A stretch of 45,179 nt of DNA from Patescibacteria group bacterium (GCA_018824325.1 JAHJFT010000092.1:1-45179), one strand, 5' to 3'; shown: positions 1 through 9,140, counted from the first letter of the stretch. Notes: generated by a model from the letters alone, not told the origin. Program-made: numbers and translations.

Positions 1-310
1 AGCCCTCTGTGACAACGAAATAATTCTTTCAGCAGTGCTTTCTTGGTCTACTAATGGTCATATAACCATTAGTTTTCCAGATTATAGCTAAATTTAGAAG
101 AGAAACACCATTTTTACCAACACGAAACTTTAATTAACTCCTACAAGTTAAACCTTCTTTGGAAGGCATATGAGAAGAAGCAGCCAGCGAGCTTAAAGGC
201 GCAACCAAGCAAAAGAATTAAGCCTCGCTTGGTTACTTCTTACGTTGCACAACGAGAGTCCGTTTGGTTACCTAGTTAAATTGCTTGACACGGAGCAAAG
301 CTTTTTCGGT

Positions 311-366
311 TTGACAGCCGTAAGGCTGTCAAACACTTGTCCGAGGTGACACCCTTACTGGTGTCA
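311..366. repeat. Twin inverted repeats upstream of the 63-aa gene
   Basis: Two adjacent hairpins share a theme. At 311-332, TTGACAGCC and GGCTGTCAA are separated by 4 nt. At 347-366, TGACACC and GGTGTCA are separated by 6 nt. Both lie just upstream of the -35 box at 385. They could be operator half-sites or an RNA structure from upstream transcription; the sequence does not decide. The rest of 1-310 holds two other palindromes (50-73 with 9-bp arms followed by TTTT, and 204-234 with AACCAAGC/GCTTGGTT arms) and no convincing gene. Confidence 0.5.
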
Positions 367-384
367 ATCCAGCAGGATGCCCAT

Positions 385-414
385 TTGACAACGAGCCGAG
401 ATAAACAATATCAT
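385..414 (+). promoter_or_regulatory. Sigma70-type promoter of the 63-aa gene
   Basis: TTGACA at 385-390 and TATCAT at 409-414 with an 18-bp spacer. Transcription would start near 421, giving a leader of about 33 nt that carries a perfect AGGAGG. Confidence 0.75.
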
Positions 415-453
415 ACAGGCAAACGCACACACTTTAACTTAGGAGGACATATC

Positions 454-645
454 ATGAAAATCGGACAGGAAGTTTTAATTAAAGCAAGGGTGGTTGATTT
501 TGACGGCAATCTGCACGGCGCGTCAGTCAAGGTGGAAGTCAGCGGCTTTATAGACCATTCAACCGTGATCCGACCCCTTGAGGACAAAACGATCAAGTTT
601 TGGGTTCATCGGATTGACAAAGCCGAAGTGATTCTAGAAAAATAA
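454..645 (+). CDS. Hypothetical 63-aa protein with strong expression signals
   Basis: I do not recognise this protein. It is 63 residues, mostly beta-strand-like with alternating hydrophobic residues (KIGQEVLIKARVV at the start), has no signal peptide or membrane segment, and is probably a small cytoplasmic beta-barrel-like protein. The ATG at 454 is fixed by AGGAGG at 441-446, one of only a few clear Shine-Dalgarno sites in the window. An in-frame upstream extension exists but lacks a ribosome site and would run through the promoter. The gene is monocistronic: own promoter at 385-414 and a strong terminator at 696. Tandem inverted repeats lie upstream of the promoter. Function unknown. Confidence 0.75.
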   Translation: MKIGQEVLIKARVVDFDGNLHGASVKVEVSGFIDHSTVIRPLEDKTIKFWVHRIDKAEVILEK

Positions 646-695
646 GACAAAGGATATGTTCAAGCAAACCCAACCCTCCTCACCCATACTTTCTT

Positions 696-727
696 GAGGC
701 CGCTCCGACGGCCTCTTCTTCTTTTTA
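696..727 (+). terminator. Rho-independent terminator of the 63-aa gene
   Basis: Perfect 7-bp stem GAGGCCG/CGGCCTC (696-702 and 709-715) followed by a T-rich tract. Confidence 0.85.
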
Positions 728-888
728 TAAAAATTAGGTACAATTTAAGTGTAGGCTAGAGGCTCCTACAAGGGTTAATTATTTTTGACAGCGATGAAGA
801 TTTTTTAGAACAGACTGAAATCAGTTATCAGAAAACAGAAATCGGTTAAGAAATCGGAAATCAGAGAACACGAGGTAAATTAGTTGTA

Positions 889-995
889 TGGAAATTGGAA
901 AATGGTAATAGAAATTGGAAACTGGAAAATGGAAAATAAATGACACAATTTCCAATTTCCAATTTCTATTTTCCATTACTAATTTCCATTTTCCA
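889..995. repeat. Imperfect inverted repeat, 'GAAATTGGAAA' family
   Basis: The left arm is a run of GGAAATTGGAAAATGG-like units and the right arm contains the complementary TTCCAATTTC and TTCCATT units, giving a long imperfect hairpin. Related copies are near 7001-7060 and at 20911-20971. The gap 728-1062 otherwise holds only A/T-rich sequence. Confidence 0.6.
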
Positions 996-1062
996 AACAG
1001 CTAATTTCCACCATCTTTAAATAAAAAGATTATACTGTTTCTACAATTAATTGCATAAATCT

Positions 1063-1746
1063 ATGGCCCATCCACTACAAAATGAGCTGTTTTTGCTCAA
1101 AAAATCCATACAAGGCATACCTTTTACTTTTTCCAAACAAGAAAAAAACAAGCTTGAAGATTTGTTGACCCGATTTGAGAAGGATCAAAATACAAGCCCA
1201 CAAGATATTGAGAAAGCGATTGTTCAGGCGGGCAGGCAATCATGGTCTTATCGCAAAGCTTATGAGGAGATGTTCACGAATTACGCCCAGGCCGAGTTTG
1301 AAAAATATTTTAAAAAACACCTCAAGCCGGCCACGCTTGAAAAATATATTGATTTTCAAAAAAAAGGAGGCAATGTCAAGGACTTCCGGCACGGCAAGGA
1401 ATTTGAGCAGGCGTTTACGGCCGAAGAAAATTTGGAAATTGAACAAGCATTTTTTGACGCGCGTCAAGATGTTAATGATTTTATGAAAGAGGTTGTTCAA
1501 AAAAATCAAGTTGAATATGACGAGAGCCTGAAGATTTACGCGCAAAAGCAAAAGGACTTGGAAAATATTATCCAGAGCCTTAAAGATTTGGCCGTGAAAT
1601 CGGAAAAATGGGCCCCCGAGATTTTGGATAAAGTCGGGCGGTTTGAACAAGGCTGGAGTGTGGTTGAACAGGATTTTGATGAAGATAAAATCAGACATGA
1701 GATTGAATATTGGCAGGGCGTGATTGCGAACGGAGACATGGAGTAA
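1063..1746 (+). CDS. Hypothetical alpha-helical protein
   Basis: 227 residues starting at the ATG at 1063; a TTG 12 bp upstream in frame is less likely. No signal peptide, membrane segment or recognised domain. The composition is rich in Lys, Glu, Gln and aromatic residues and reads as nearly all helix, with heptad-like stretches around residues 130-175 that could form a coiled coil. There is no Shine-Dalgarno sequence, as for most genes here. It stands alone, followed by a large palindromic repeat whose T-tract may end the transcript. Function unknown; the ORF is supported by length, composition and absence of a competing gene. Confidence 0.7.
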   Translation: MAHPLQNELFLLKKSIQGIPFTFSKQEKNKLEDLLTRFEKDQNTSPQDIEKAIVQAGRQSWSYRKAYEEMFTNYAQAEFEKYFKKHLKPATLEKYIDFQKKGGNVKDFRHGKEFEQAFTAEENLEIEQAFFDARQDVNDFMKEVVQKNQVEYDESLKIYAQKQKDLENIIQSLKDLAVKSEKWAPEILDKVGRFEQGWSVVEQDFDEDKIRHEIEYWQGVIANGDME

Positions 1747-1778
1747 GGAGCCAAAGGCATATCTCAAATCTTTTCTAG

Positions 1779-1948
1779 GTGTCATTGCAAGGAGTCCCCC
1801 GCGGTGCGGGGGACGACGAAGCCTGCCTAGCGGGCAGGCAGGCAATCCCGAACTTATATTTGATGCCCGTACAATGTGGGCTCGGGATTGTCCCGAAGGG
1901 ACCCCTTCGGGGCCACGCTCTGATTGCGGTCGGGGCCCGCAATGACAC
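1779..1948. repeat. GTGTCATTGC...GCAATGACAC palindromic repeat element
   Basis: Outer perfect 10-bp arms at 1779-1788 and 1939-1948 enclose nested hairpins (CCCCCGCG...GCGGGGG, GCCTGCC/GGGCAGGC, CCCGAAGG.CCCCTTCGGG). This 'TGTCATTGC' repeat type is widespread in bacterial genomes, including CPR. A T7 tract follows on the plus strand, so the element may also terminate the upstream gene. It fills most of the gap 1747-2080, in which I see no gene. Confidence 0.75.
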
Positions 1949-2063
1949 TTTTTTTGTGCTCTGATTTTTGTCTAATTTTAGCCAATTTTTTTCGTCAAAA
2001 TCGGCCGGTTTTCCACTTTACACGCCCATATTTTTATGATAAAATAAATGCATTAAACGAGCT

Positions 2064-2069
2064 TATAAT
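2064..2069 (+). promoter_or_regulatory. -10 box of the MBL-fold gene
   Basis: Perfect TATAAT at 2064-2069, only 11 bp before the ATG at 2081, so the transcript would have a leader of only a few nucleotides. No good -35 box is visible. Confidence 0.45.
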
Positions 2070-2080
2070 CCACATGGGTT

Positions 2081-2731
2081 ATGCAAATAACATGGCACGG
2101 ACTTTCATGTTTTAAAATACAGGGCAAAGTCGGGGGGGAAGAAATAAGTATTGTTATTGACCCGTATCAAAAGACAACCGGGCTCAAGCTTCCCCGGAGT
2201 TTTTCCGCCGACATTGTGTTGATTTCGGAAAACCGGCCCGAACAGAACAACGGCGAGGGCGTGGGCGGGAACCCTTTTATTATTAAACATCCTGGCGAAT
2301 TTGAAGTCAGGGGTGTTTTTATTTATGGAATTAATATTTTTAAAAACGGAGAAGTGAAGGAAGGCCGCCGGCCGCTTATCTATCGGATAGAGCTTGAGGG
2401 AATTAGAATCGCGCATCTGGGCACGCTGTACCGGCCGCTAAAAGACGAGGAGCTGGCCGCGCTTCGGGAAATAGATATTGTCACTTTGCCGGTGGGCGGC
2501 GGTCCGGTAATCTCGCCCCAGCAAGCCGATGAGTTGGTCAGCCAGATTGAGCCGCGCATTGTTATTCCCATGTATTTTTCCGTGCCCGGCGTCAAGGAAA
2601 AACTGGCCACGGTTGATAAGTTTTGTAAGGAAATCGGCATTTGCGCAAGCGAGAAGCTTTCAAAATTAAAAATCAACAAAAAAGATCTTCCTCAGGAAGA
2701 TATGCAGGTCATTACGCTTGAAAAATCATAA
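2081..2731 (+). CDS. MBL-fold protein lacking metal ligands (probable pseudoenzyme)
   Basis: 216 residues. The start ('ITWHGLSCFKIQ') and later blocks ('HPGEFEVRGVFIYGI', 'RIAHLGTLYRPL', 'SQIEPRIVIPMYF') match the COG2220-type metallo-beta-lactamase family common in CPR. In active members the first motif is H-x-H-x-D-H; here that position reads 'SENRPEQNN'. The Asp after 'HLG' is Thr, and the His in the 'PMHY' block is Tyr. All expected zinc ligands therefore appear lost while the scaffold is intact and the frame open. Family membership is confident; loss of hydrolase activity is inferred. A perfect TATAAT lies 11 bp before the start, and the next gene begins 4 bp after its stop. Confidence 0.8.
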   Translation: MQITWHGLSCFKIQGKVGGEEISIVIDPYQKTTGLKLPRSFSADIVLISENRPEQNNGEGVGGNPFIIKHPGEFEVRGVFIYGINIFKNGEVKEGRRPLIYRIELEGIRIAHLGTLYRPLKDEELAALREIDIVTLPVGGGPVISPQQADELVSQIEPRIVIPMYFSVPGVKEKLATVDKFCKEIGICASEKLSKLKINKKDLPQEDMQVITLEKS

Positions 2732-2735
2732 AATT

Positions 2736-3359
2736 ATGCCCTCACAAAAAAAATCAAAAGAAACAAAAAAAACAGTCAAGAAAAAAACGCCGGCCAAGAC
2801 AAGGCCGCGCGTCAAGCAAACCGAGACTAGGGCGCAAGTCGAACCCGTAAAAAATGTTTCTCAGGGCCGGCAGGAGTTGGACAGAATTATAAATCAAGAA
2901 GTATTGAACGACCGAATCATTTTTTCTGACGTCAAGCCTAAAGTGCCGGTTCAAGAAAAATTGGTCTCTCGGGAAAAGATTGGCCCAGACAATGATGTTG
3001 AAGAACGGATATATGAGACGGAAGAGCCAGTTACTTTATATAGAAGGGTATTACTTTGGTCAAGTGTCGGCTTATGCGGCGTGATTATTTGCTTTGGGTG
3101 GTTTTTGACGGTTGGTGGTACCCTGGGTTTTAAAAACACCGGTCAGGCTCAACAAGTATCCCCGGAGATTGGGCAAATGTCCGAAGATTTAAAAGATGAA
3201 TTTAATAGTTTAAAAGATATTATTAAAGAAAATACGGATAAGGCAAGCATTGAAGACGCTACGCTCAAGGAGCTGGTTGAAGGAATAAAAAATGCGACCA
3301 CAACCCAAGAAATAAATTCAGACGAGGATAGAGATATTTTCAGTCCGCCGGAAGAATAA
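2736..3359 (+). CDS. Single-pass membrane protein, unknown
   Basis: 207 residues. Residues 1-30 are very rich in Lys and Thr, residues 105-127 form one hydrophobic membrane segment after 'LYRR', and the C-terminal 80 residues are acidic and helical ('DLKDEFNSLKDIIKEN'). The basic side predicts a cytoplasmic N-terminus with the acidic tail outside. The ATG at 2736 is preferred over an in-frame TTG at 2718, which lies inside the upstream gene. It is co-transcribed with the MBL-fold gene, 4 bp away. No family recognised. Confidence 0.75.
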   Translation: MPSQKKSKETKKTVKKKTPAKTRPRVKQTETRAQVEPVKNVSQGRQELDRIINQEVLNDRIIFSDVKPKVPVQEKLVSREKIGPDNDVEERIYETEEPVTLYRRVLLWSSVGLCGVIICFGWFLTVGGTLGFKNTGQAQQVSPEIGQMSEDLKDEFNSLKDIIKENTDKASIEDATLKELVEGIKNATTTQEINSDEDRDIFSPPEE

Positions 3360-3395
3360 TCAAGAAATCAATAAATCAAAAAAGCAAGAAATCAA

Positions 3396-3534
3396 AATCT
3401 ACGAAATTACGAATACGGTACGAATATACGAATTCATGATGAATGTTCAATCCTAGCATGCGTGTCAAAAAAATATTCGTATATTCGCCACGAAGTGGTC
3501 CCTTCGGGATAAAAAATTCGTAATTTCGTAGATT
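3396..3534. repeat. MITE-like element, ATCTACGAAATTACGAAT family, copy 1
   Basis: 139-bp element with perfect 19-bp terminal inverted repeats: AATCTACGAAATTACGAAT at 3396-3414 and its complement at 3516-3534. Inside are a second nested pair (ACGAATATACGAAT / ATATTCGTATATTCG). It ends 10 bp before the gyrA start. Related copies are at 15158-15266 and 44879-44947. Confidence 0.8.
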
Positions 3535-3544
3535 GAGCTATTTT

Positions 3545-6001
3545 ATGCCGGATAAGGAAAAGAAAAATAGAGAGGTGACCACGCAGTCAATTGTCGAGGA
3601 AATGGAGTCCTCGTATCTTGATTATGCCATGAGCGTGATTATTTCCCGTGCCCTGCCCGATGTTCGCGACGGTTTAAAACCGGTCCACCGCCGTATTCTT
3701 TACGCGATGTGGGATATTGGCCTGCGGCCCGGAGCGAAATTCAGGAAATCAGCCACCGTGGTTGGTGAGGTGCTGGGCAAATACCATCCGCACGGCGATG
3801 TGGCGGTTTATGACGCCATGGTCAAGATGGCACAGGATTTTTACATGCGTTATCCGCTTGTTTGGGGGCAGGGAAACTTTGGTTCAATGGACGGAGATTC
3901 AGCCGCGGCCATGCGTTATACCGAAGCAAAGCTGGCCAACATTACTGAAGAGATGCTCACCGACATTGAGAAAAAAACCGTTGATTTCACGCCAAACTAT
4001 GATGGCGCCCATCAAGAGCCCAAGGTTCTGCCGTCCAAGCTGCCCAACCTGCTTTTGAACGGCACTTTTGGCATTGCCGTGGGCATGGCGAGCAATATTC
4101 CGCCGCACAATCTGAGCGAACTTATTGACGCAATCACTCACTTGATTGATAATCCAAACGCTTCGGTTGACGAGCTTTGCGAATTCGTAAAAGGCCCGGA
4201 TTTTCCGACCGGAGGTTTAATCTATGACCCAAAAGACATAAAACAGGCGTACGCCACGGGCAAAGGCGGCATTGTTATGCGTGCCAAAACCGAAATTGTT
4301 GAACAAAAAACCGGCGTCTTTAAAATTATTGTTCATGAGGTCCCTTATCAGGTGAATAAAGCCAGTCTTTTGGAAAAAATCGCTCATCTGGTTCAGGAAA
4401 AAAGGCTTGAAGGCATCAGGGATATCAGGGACGAGTCTTCCAGAGAAGGAGTGCGTATTGTTATTGACCTAAAAAAGGAGGCCTATCCCAAAAAGATATT
4501 AAACCGGCTTTTTAAATTGACCCAGCTGCAGGAAACTTTCCATATCAATATGCTCGCCTTGGTTGACGGCATCCAGCCGAGGATTTTAACCTTGAAGATG
4601 ATTCTTGAAGAGTATGTAAAGCATCGAGAGGTAATTGTTAGGCGAAGAGCCGAGTTTGAGCTGGAGAGAGCTGAAGAAAGAGCGCATATTCTCAAGGGTT
4701 TAAAAATCGCCCTTGCCAAGATTGACCAGGTCATAAACACCATAAAAAAATCAAAAGATAAGGATCAGGCAAAAATTAATTTGATCAAAAAGTTCAAACT
4801 GACCGAAGTGCAATCCATCGCCATCTTGGAAATGAAGCTACAACAATTGGCTGGTTTGGAAAGATTGAAAGTGGAGCAAGAGCTCAAGGATAAACTAAAA
4901 CTTATCAAGGACCTGGAAGAACTTTTAAAATCCAGAAAAAAGATGCTTGGCTTTGTTAAGAAAGAACTTGCCGTCATAAAGGAAAAATACGGCGATGAAC
5001 GCCGGACCGAAATTGTGCCGCATGGAGTGGAAGAATTCAAAGTGGAAGATCTGATCCCGAAAGAGGCCACCATTGTCATGCTTACGCACGACGGCTATAT
5101 TAAAAGACTGCCGCCGGATACCTTTCGAACCCAGACTCGGGGCGGCAAAGGCGTCACCGGTCTCACCACCAAAGAGGAAGACGTTGTTGAACTTTTTTTC
5201 AGTACGACCACCCACTCAGACCTTTTGTTTTTTACGACCCGGGGTCGCGTTTTTCAGCTCAAGGCTTATGATGTGCCGCAGACCACCCGAGTAACCAAGG
5301 GCCAGGCCATGGTTAACTTCTTACAGCTCGCGCCCGGAGAAAAGGTTTCCGCCTGTCTGCCGCTTGACGACCTGAAAGATTTAAAATATTTGGTCATGGC
5401 AACCAGAAAAGGCTTAATCAAGAAAGTTGATATTCAGGATTTCGGGAAAGTGCGCCGTTCCGGCCTTATTGCCATAAAATTAAAAACCGATGACTATCTT
5501 GAATGGGTTAAGCCTTCCAGCGGCAAAGATAACATCATTCTTATCACGGCCGACGGCCAGGCCATTCAGTTTTCTGAAAAACAGGTAAGAGCCATGGGCC
5601 GAGCCGCCGCCGGCGTGCGCGGCATTAGATTGAAGCGCAATGATGAGGTTATCGGCATAGACGTGGTTGACCCAAGCTTGGTCAGTAAAGGGAAATTTGA
5701 ACTCGCCATCATTACCGAGTTTGGTCTTGGGAAAAGAAGTAATCTTGAGCAGTACCGTCTGCAAAGCCGCGGCGGTTCGGGAATTAAGACCGCGAAAATC
5801 ACCTCAAAGAACGGCAAGATTATCAGCGCCTTTATCGTCGGCACGGACGAAGAAAGGGACCTTCTGATAATCTCGTCCAGAGGCCAAGTTATCCGCATGC
5901 CTTTTGGCAGCATGCCTTCGTTGGGTCGCTCCACTCAAGGAGTTAGGGTGATGCGTTTCAAAAATACCAAAGACAAAGTGGCGAGCGTGAGCTTGGTTTA
6001 G
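3545..6001 (+). CDS. gyrA: DNA gyrase subunit A
   Basis: 818 residues, normal length. It forms the DNA breakage-reunion subunit of gyrase with GyrB. The catalytic tyrosine is Tyr125 in '[10 protein letters not shown]'; the winged-helix region contains 'KYHPHGD' (residues 79-85). The C-terminal beta-pinwheel repeats follow residue ~510, and 'QTRGGKG' fits the GyrA box (QRRGGKG) that distinguishes gyrase from topoisomerase IV. The ATG at 3545 gives the conserved start; an in-frame TTG at 3533 lies inside the adjacent repeat. The residue matching E. coli Ser83 is Val86, while Asp87 is kept as Asp90; Val at that site is expected to weaken quinolone binding. gyrB is not in this window. Confidence 0.97.
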   Translation: MPDKEKKNREVTTQSIVEEMESSYLDYAMSVIISRALPDVRDGLKPVHRRILYAMWDIGLRPGAKFRKSATVVGEVLGKYHPHGDVAVYDAMVKMAQDFYMRYPLVWGQGNFGSMDGDSAAAMRYTEAKLANITEEMLTDIEKKTVDFTPNYDGAHQEPKVLPSKLPNLLLNGTFGIAVGMASNIPPHNLSELIDAITHLIDNPNASVDELCEFVKGPDFPTGGLIYDPKDIKQAYATGKGGIVMRAKTEIVEQKTGVFKIIVHEVPYQVNKASLLEKIAHLVQEKRLEGIRDIRDESSREGVRIVIDLKKEAYPKKILNRLFKLTQLQETFHINMLALVDGIQPRILTLKMILEEYVKHREVIVRRRAEFELERAEERAHILKGLKIALAKIDQVINTIKKSKDKDQAKINLIKKFKLTEVQSIAILEMKLQQLAGLERLKVEQELKDKLKLIKDLEELLKSRKKMLGFVKKELAVIKEKYGDERRTEIVPHGVEEFKVEDLIPKEATIVMLTHDGYIKRLPPDTFRTQTRGGKGVTGLTTKEEDVVELFFSTTTHSDLLFFTTRGRVFQLKAYDVPQTTRVTKGQAMVNFLQLAPGEKVSACLPLDDLKDLKYLVMATRKGLIKKVDIQDFGKVRRSGLIAIKLKTDDYLEWVKPSSGKDNIILITADGQAIQFSEKQVRAMGRAAAGVRGIRLKRNDEVIGIDVVDPSLVSKGKFELAIITEFGLGKRSNLEQYRLQSRGGSGIKTAKITSKNGKIISAFIVGTDEERDLLIISSRGQVIRMPFGSMPSLGRSTQGVRVMRFKNTKDKVASVSLV

Positions 6002-6021
6002 CAAACAAAAGTATAAAATTT

Positions 6022-6030
6022 TGATATAAT
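6022..6030 (+). promoter_or_regulatory. Extended -10 promoter of rpmF
   Basis: TGATATAAT: a perfect TATAAT at 6025-6030 preceded by a TGn extension, directly after the gyrA stop. There is no good -35 box. The predicted leader is about 11 nt. Confidence 0.65.
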
Positions 6031-6048
6031 AAATAATGAATTAGCAAT

Positions 6049-6306
6049 ATGGTTCAAAAGAAACGGAGGACAAAGTCTCAAGGAAGGAGAAGGGCGTCGC
6101 ACTTCGCTCTCAAGGGGGCAAATCTAAACAAGTGCGCTCATTGCGGACAGGCGGCCATGCCGCATCAGGCATGTGAGTTTTGCGGCTATTATCGCGGTCG
6201 GCAGGTTATTGAGGTTGAGGCCAAGAAACTAAAACAATTGGAAAAAGAGGAAAAGGCTAAGGCGAAAGAAGAAAAGGGAAAAGGGGAAAAAGGAAAAAAG
6301 AAATAA
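6049..6306 (+). CDS. rpmF: 50S ribosomal protein L32
   Basis: 85 residues. The N-terminus ('KKRRTKSQGRRRASH') and the four-cysteine zinc site (CAHC ... CEFC, residues ~26-43) are those of bL32, a large-subunit protein. After the usual end of the family, a Lys/Glu-rich tail of about 25 residues ('KKLKQLEKEEKAKAKEEK') extends it beyond the typical ~60 residues. It has its own extended -10 promoter directly behind gyrA. The gap to nusB holds a CCCGCC-TAC-GGCGGG hairpin near 6388-6402 and short repeats. Confidence 0.95.
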   Translation: MVQKKRRTKSQGRRRASHFALKGANLNKCAHCGQAAMPHQACEFCGYYRGRQVIEVEAKKLKQLEKEEKAKAKEEKGKGEKGKKK

Positions 6307-6465
6307 GGAAAAAAGAAATAGTAAAGCAATGGTTAAGCGTAGTTAAGCAATCGTTAGGTAGCGATGGTACGCTCTGAAGTATCCCGCCTACGGCGGGAAT
6401 TCTGGGACAAGCAATAGAACAATGTAACAATAGGATAATAGAGCAATATAACAATTAATATAAAT

Positions 6466-6969
6466 ATGTCTAACCGTCATTTGGCAAGAGCCATCGCCAT
6501 GCAGTCGCTCTATCAATGGGATTTTTTAAAAACTTCGGGGCACGAACCCGGCATGGAGGAAATTCTCAAGCGCAATAAGAAAGAATTTGCCCCGGAATTT
6601 GACGACAAGGGATTTATCAAGGAATTGACCGAAGGCGTGATAAAAAATCAAAAAGAGACTGACGCCCTGATAAAAAAACACGCGCCCGAATGGCCCCTCG
6701 AACAGATTACCACGGTTGATCGCAATATTTTGCGGTTAGGTATTTTTGAACTAAAATTCTCGCCCAATATCCCCTCCAAGGTGGCGATAAACGAGTCCAT
6801 TGAGCTTGCCAAAACTTTTGGCGGCGAGTCGTCGGGCAAGTTTGTTAACGGCGTCTTGGGAGCGATTTATCGCGAAATGTTGGAAGCCGGCGAGGAAAAA
6901 GAAATAGACAAAGCCCGGCCCGCCGAAGGAGAAAACAAAGGGGGCAAGGGGAGAGGGCAGGATGTGTAG
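6466..6969 (+). CDS. nusB: Transcription antitermination factor NusB
   Basis: 167 residues. '[17 protein letters not shown]' at the start and '[15 protein letters not shown] ... [28 protein letters not shown]' in the C-terminal half are diagnostic for NusB, which binds boxA RNA with ribosomal protein S10 in rRNA antitermination. The last ~25 residues are a low-complexity Glu/Lys/Gly tail beyond the usual end. There is no Shine-Dalgarno sequence. rnc follows after a 238-bp gap (6970-7207) containing a copy of the GAAATTGGAAA repeat (about 7001-7060) and no gene. Confidence 0.95.
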   Translation: MSNRHLARAIAMQSLYQWDFLKTSGHEPGMEEILKRNKKEFAPEFDDKGFIKELTEGVIKNQKETDALIKKHAPEWPLEQITTVDRNILRLGIFELKFSPNIPSKVAINESIELAKTFGGESSGKFVNGVLGAIYREMLEAGEEKEIDKARPAEGENKGGKGRGQDV

Positions 6970-7207
6970 CCCTTTAATTTAGTTGGTTATATAATTATTA
7001 AAGGAAATTGGAAAATAGAAATTGGAAATTAGAATCCCGAGATGTCCCCATAACTTCCAGTTTCCAGCCGCGGCCATCAGAAATTAGTTGAAGCATAAAA
7101 AATGCCCAATCATAAAATTTAGTAATTTTATTCCTTAACTGCCGGCCAATCCCCACGAGCCAAAATGAAATTCCATTTTTTCTCATGGGGCGTGGTTAGG
7201 AAAAAAT

Positions 7208-7906
7208 ATGTCGGAAAAAGATTTTTCAAAATTAGAAAAACTGCTTGACGTCAAATTCAAAAGCATTGATCTTTTACGCCAAGCCATGACCCACCGTTCG
7301 TATCTTAACGAGCATCCGGACTTTGAGCTGGAGCACAATGAACGGTTGGAATTTTTGGGTGACGCAGTTCTGGAAATAGTGGTTACCGAGCATTTGTACA
7401 AAAATTACAATAACCCCGAGGGTGAGCTCACCAATTGGCGCGCCGCCTTGGTTAACGCGCACATGCTTTCAACCGTGGCGCACGAAACAGGCATTGAAGA
7501 TTTTCTTTATTTGAGTCGGGGAGAACAAAAAGACGATCATTCAAAGGCGAGGCTGTACATATTGGCGAATGCGGTCGAGGCTCTGATCGGTGCCATATAT
7601 TTGGATCAAGGCACAAAAGTGATTGAGAAATTTATTAAAAAGTTTATTCTGCATAAATTGCCCACGATAATTGAAGAAAAGCTTTATCTTGACCCAAAGA
7701 GCCGATTTCAAGAAATATCCCAAGATCAATTCGGCGCCACGCCAAATTATAAAGTCCTGTCCGAGTCCGGGCCCGATCATGAGAAAAAATTTCGTGTCGG
7801 CGTTTTCATTGAGGAGGACATGATCGCCGTGGGCGAGGGCACCTCTAAGCAAGAAGCGCAGATAGAGGCGGCCAAAGCCGGGCTTGAAGAAAAAGGATGG
7901 GCGTGA
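7208..7906 (+). CDS. rnc: Ribonuclease III
   Basis: 232 residues, standard length. The RNase III signature 'NERLEFLGDAVL' is at residues 44-55, with catalytic Asp52, and the second metal-binding acidic site is Glu124 in 'AVEALIGAIYLD'. A double-stranded RNA-binding domain spans about 160-230 ('DPKSRFQEISQDQFG' to 'SKQEAQIEAAKAGLEEKGW'). It cleaves double-stranded RNA, including rRNA precursors. An imperfect Shine-Dalgarno (AGGAAA) precedes the ATG. It follows nusB, grouping two RNA-processing functions. The gene ends in TGA, showing that UGA is a stop codon here. Confidence 0.97.
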   Translation: MSEKDFSKLEKLLDVKFKSIDLLRQAMTHRSYLNEHPDFELEHNERLEFLGDAVLEIVVTEHLYKNYNNPEGELTNWRAALVNAHMLSTVAHETGIEDFLYLSRGEQKDDHSKARLYILANAVEALIGAIYLDQGTKVIEKFIKKFILHKLPTIIEEKLYLDPKSRFQEISQDQFGATPNYKVLSESGPDHEKKFRVGVFIEEDMIAVGEGTSKQEAQIEAAKAGLEEKGWA

Positions 7907-8007
7907 CTTAAATTCCAAATCCTAAACGGGGTTAAGCAATCGCGCCATTCAAAGTCAAGTATCTCCAAATTTAATCTATTTTTATAATTTTATATTTTTA
8001 AACACCT

Positions 8008-9072
8008 ATGCCAGAAGAAAAAATCAACCCAAGTTCGCTCTCCATGAAAGCATTGTTGGATTTTGTCATCTCCAAAGGAGGCTCGGATTTGCATTTGGTG
8101 GTCAATAACAAGCCGGTTGTCCGTATTGATGGAACTCTATTTCGGGTGGAAAAGGAACCATTGCTTCAGCCGAAAGACGTGTCCGAGCTCATTTATTCCA
8201 TTCTGACCAAAGAGCAGGCCACCATACTTGAGCGAGAAAAAGATATTGATTTCGCTTATCAGATTTCCGGGGGACGCTTTCGCGTCAACGTGCACTATGA
8301 AAAAAATAACCTGGCTTTGGCCGCGCGCGCCATTCCCGAGAAGATACCAAGCATGGAGGACATCATGCTTCCGGAGTCCGCCTATGAAATGACCAGGCTT
8401 CCTCATGGTATTGTTCTCGTCACCGGACCGACCGGTTCGGGAAAATCCACCACATTGGCCGCCATGATAAATCTTATTAATCAAGAAAGGAACGCCCATA
8501 TTGTCACGCTTGAAGATCCGATTGAGTTTTTATTTAAATCAAAAAACTGCGTTATTGAACAGCGCCAATTGCATTCGGACATGGTAACTTTTGCCCAAGG
8601 ATTGAAGCACGTGCTTCGTCAAGATCCGGATGTTATCATGGTAGGAGAAATGCGCGACCTTGAATCAATTGCCACGTCCTTGACCTTGGCCGAAACCGGT
8701 CATCTTGTTTTGGCCACGGTGCATACCTATAGCGCCGCCCAAACGGTGGACAGATTGATAGATGTTTTTCCGCCCCATCAGCAGACGCAGATCCGGCTTC
8801 AGGTCGCTTTGACCTTGCGCGGCGTTCTTTCACAGCAGCTTTTGCCGCGCGTCGGCGGCGGGCGCATTGCCGCGCGCGAAATCATGACAAATACACCGGC
8901 CATCGCCAATCTGATCCGTGAAAACAAAGTGCCGCAGATAAAAAGCGTGATCCAGACCAGCGCGGCCCAAGGCATGACCACCCTGGCTCAAGATCTTAGG
9001 GAGCTGATTGGGCAGGGACTTATTACCGAAGAGATTGCCAGCACTTATGTTATTGAAGAGGGCTTGAAATAA
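8008..9072 (+). CDS. pilT: Type IV pilus retraction ATPase PilT
   Basis: 354 residues, typical for PilT. Walker A 'GPTGSGKST' is at 140-148, the Asp box 'VTLEDPIEF' at 166-174, Walker B 'DVIMVGEMRD' at 208-217, and the His box 'TGHLVLATVHTYSA' at ~230-243. Most relatives have Asn where this protein has Tyr (HTNSA). Length and sequence favour PilT over the longer PilB. It would power pilus retraction at the inner face of the membrane. No other pilus gene is adjacent, though a VirB2-like pilin candidate is at 39967. Terminator at 9105. Confidence 0.95.
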   Translation: MPEEKINPSSLSMKALLDFVISKGGSDLHLVVNNKPVVRIDGTLFRVEKEPLLQPKDVSELIYSILTKEQATILEREKDIDFAYQISGGRFRVNVHYEKNNLALAARAIPEKIPSMEDIMLPESAYEMTRLPHGIVLVTGPTGSGKSTTLAAMINLINQERNAHIVTLEDPIEFLFKSKNCVIEQRQLHSDMVTFAQGLKHVLRQDPDVIMVGEMRDLESIATSLTLAETGHLVLATVHTYSAAQTVDRLIDVFPPHQQTQIRLQVALTLRGVLSQQLLPRVGGGRIAAREIMTNTPAIANLIRENKVPQIKSVIQTSAAQGMTTLAQDLRELIGQGLITEEIASTYVIEEGLK

Positions 9073-9104
9073 TTATTCCATGAAAATCAATTTAGGATTT
9101 TACG

Positions 9105-9137
9105 GACGGGCTCGCGCCCGTCTTTATTCATTTTTTG
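9105..9137 (+). terminator. Terminator after pilT
   Basis: GACGGGC-TCGC-GCCCGTC hairpin (9105-9122) followed by a T-rich tract. Confidence 0.8.
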
Positions 9138-9140
9138 TTT

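Noticed and set aside
2-91. Open frame from the window edge to a TAA at 89-91, possible C-terminus of an upstream gene
   Set aside because: Only 29 codons, no recognisable motif, and it runs through a 9-bp palindrome with TTTT that looks like a terminator.
1779-1948. Small ORFs through the GTGTCATTGC element
   Set aside because: They exist in several frames because the palindromes are GC-rich; none has a start signal or recognisable product.
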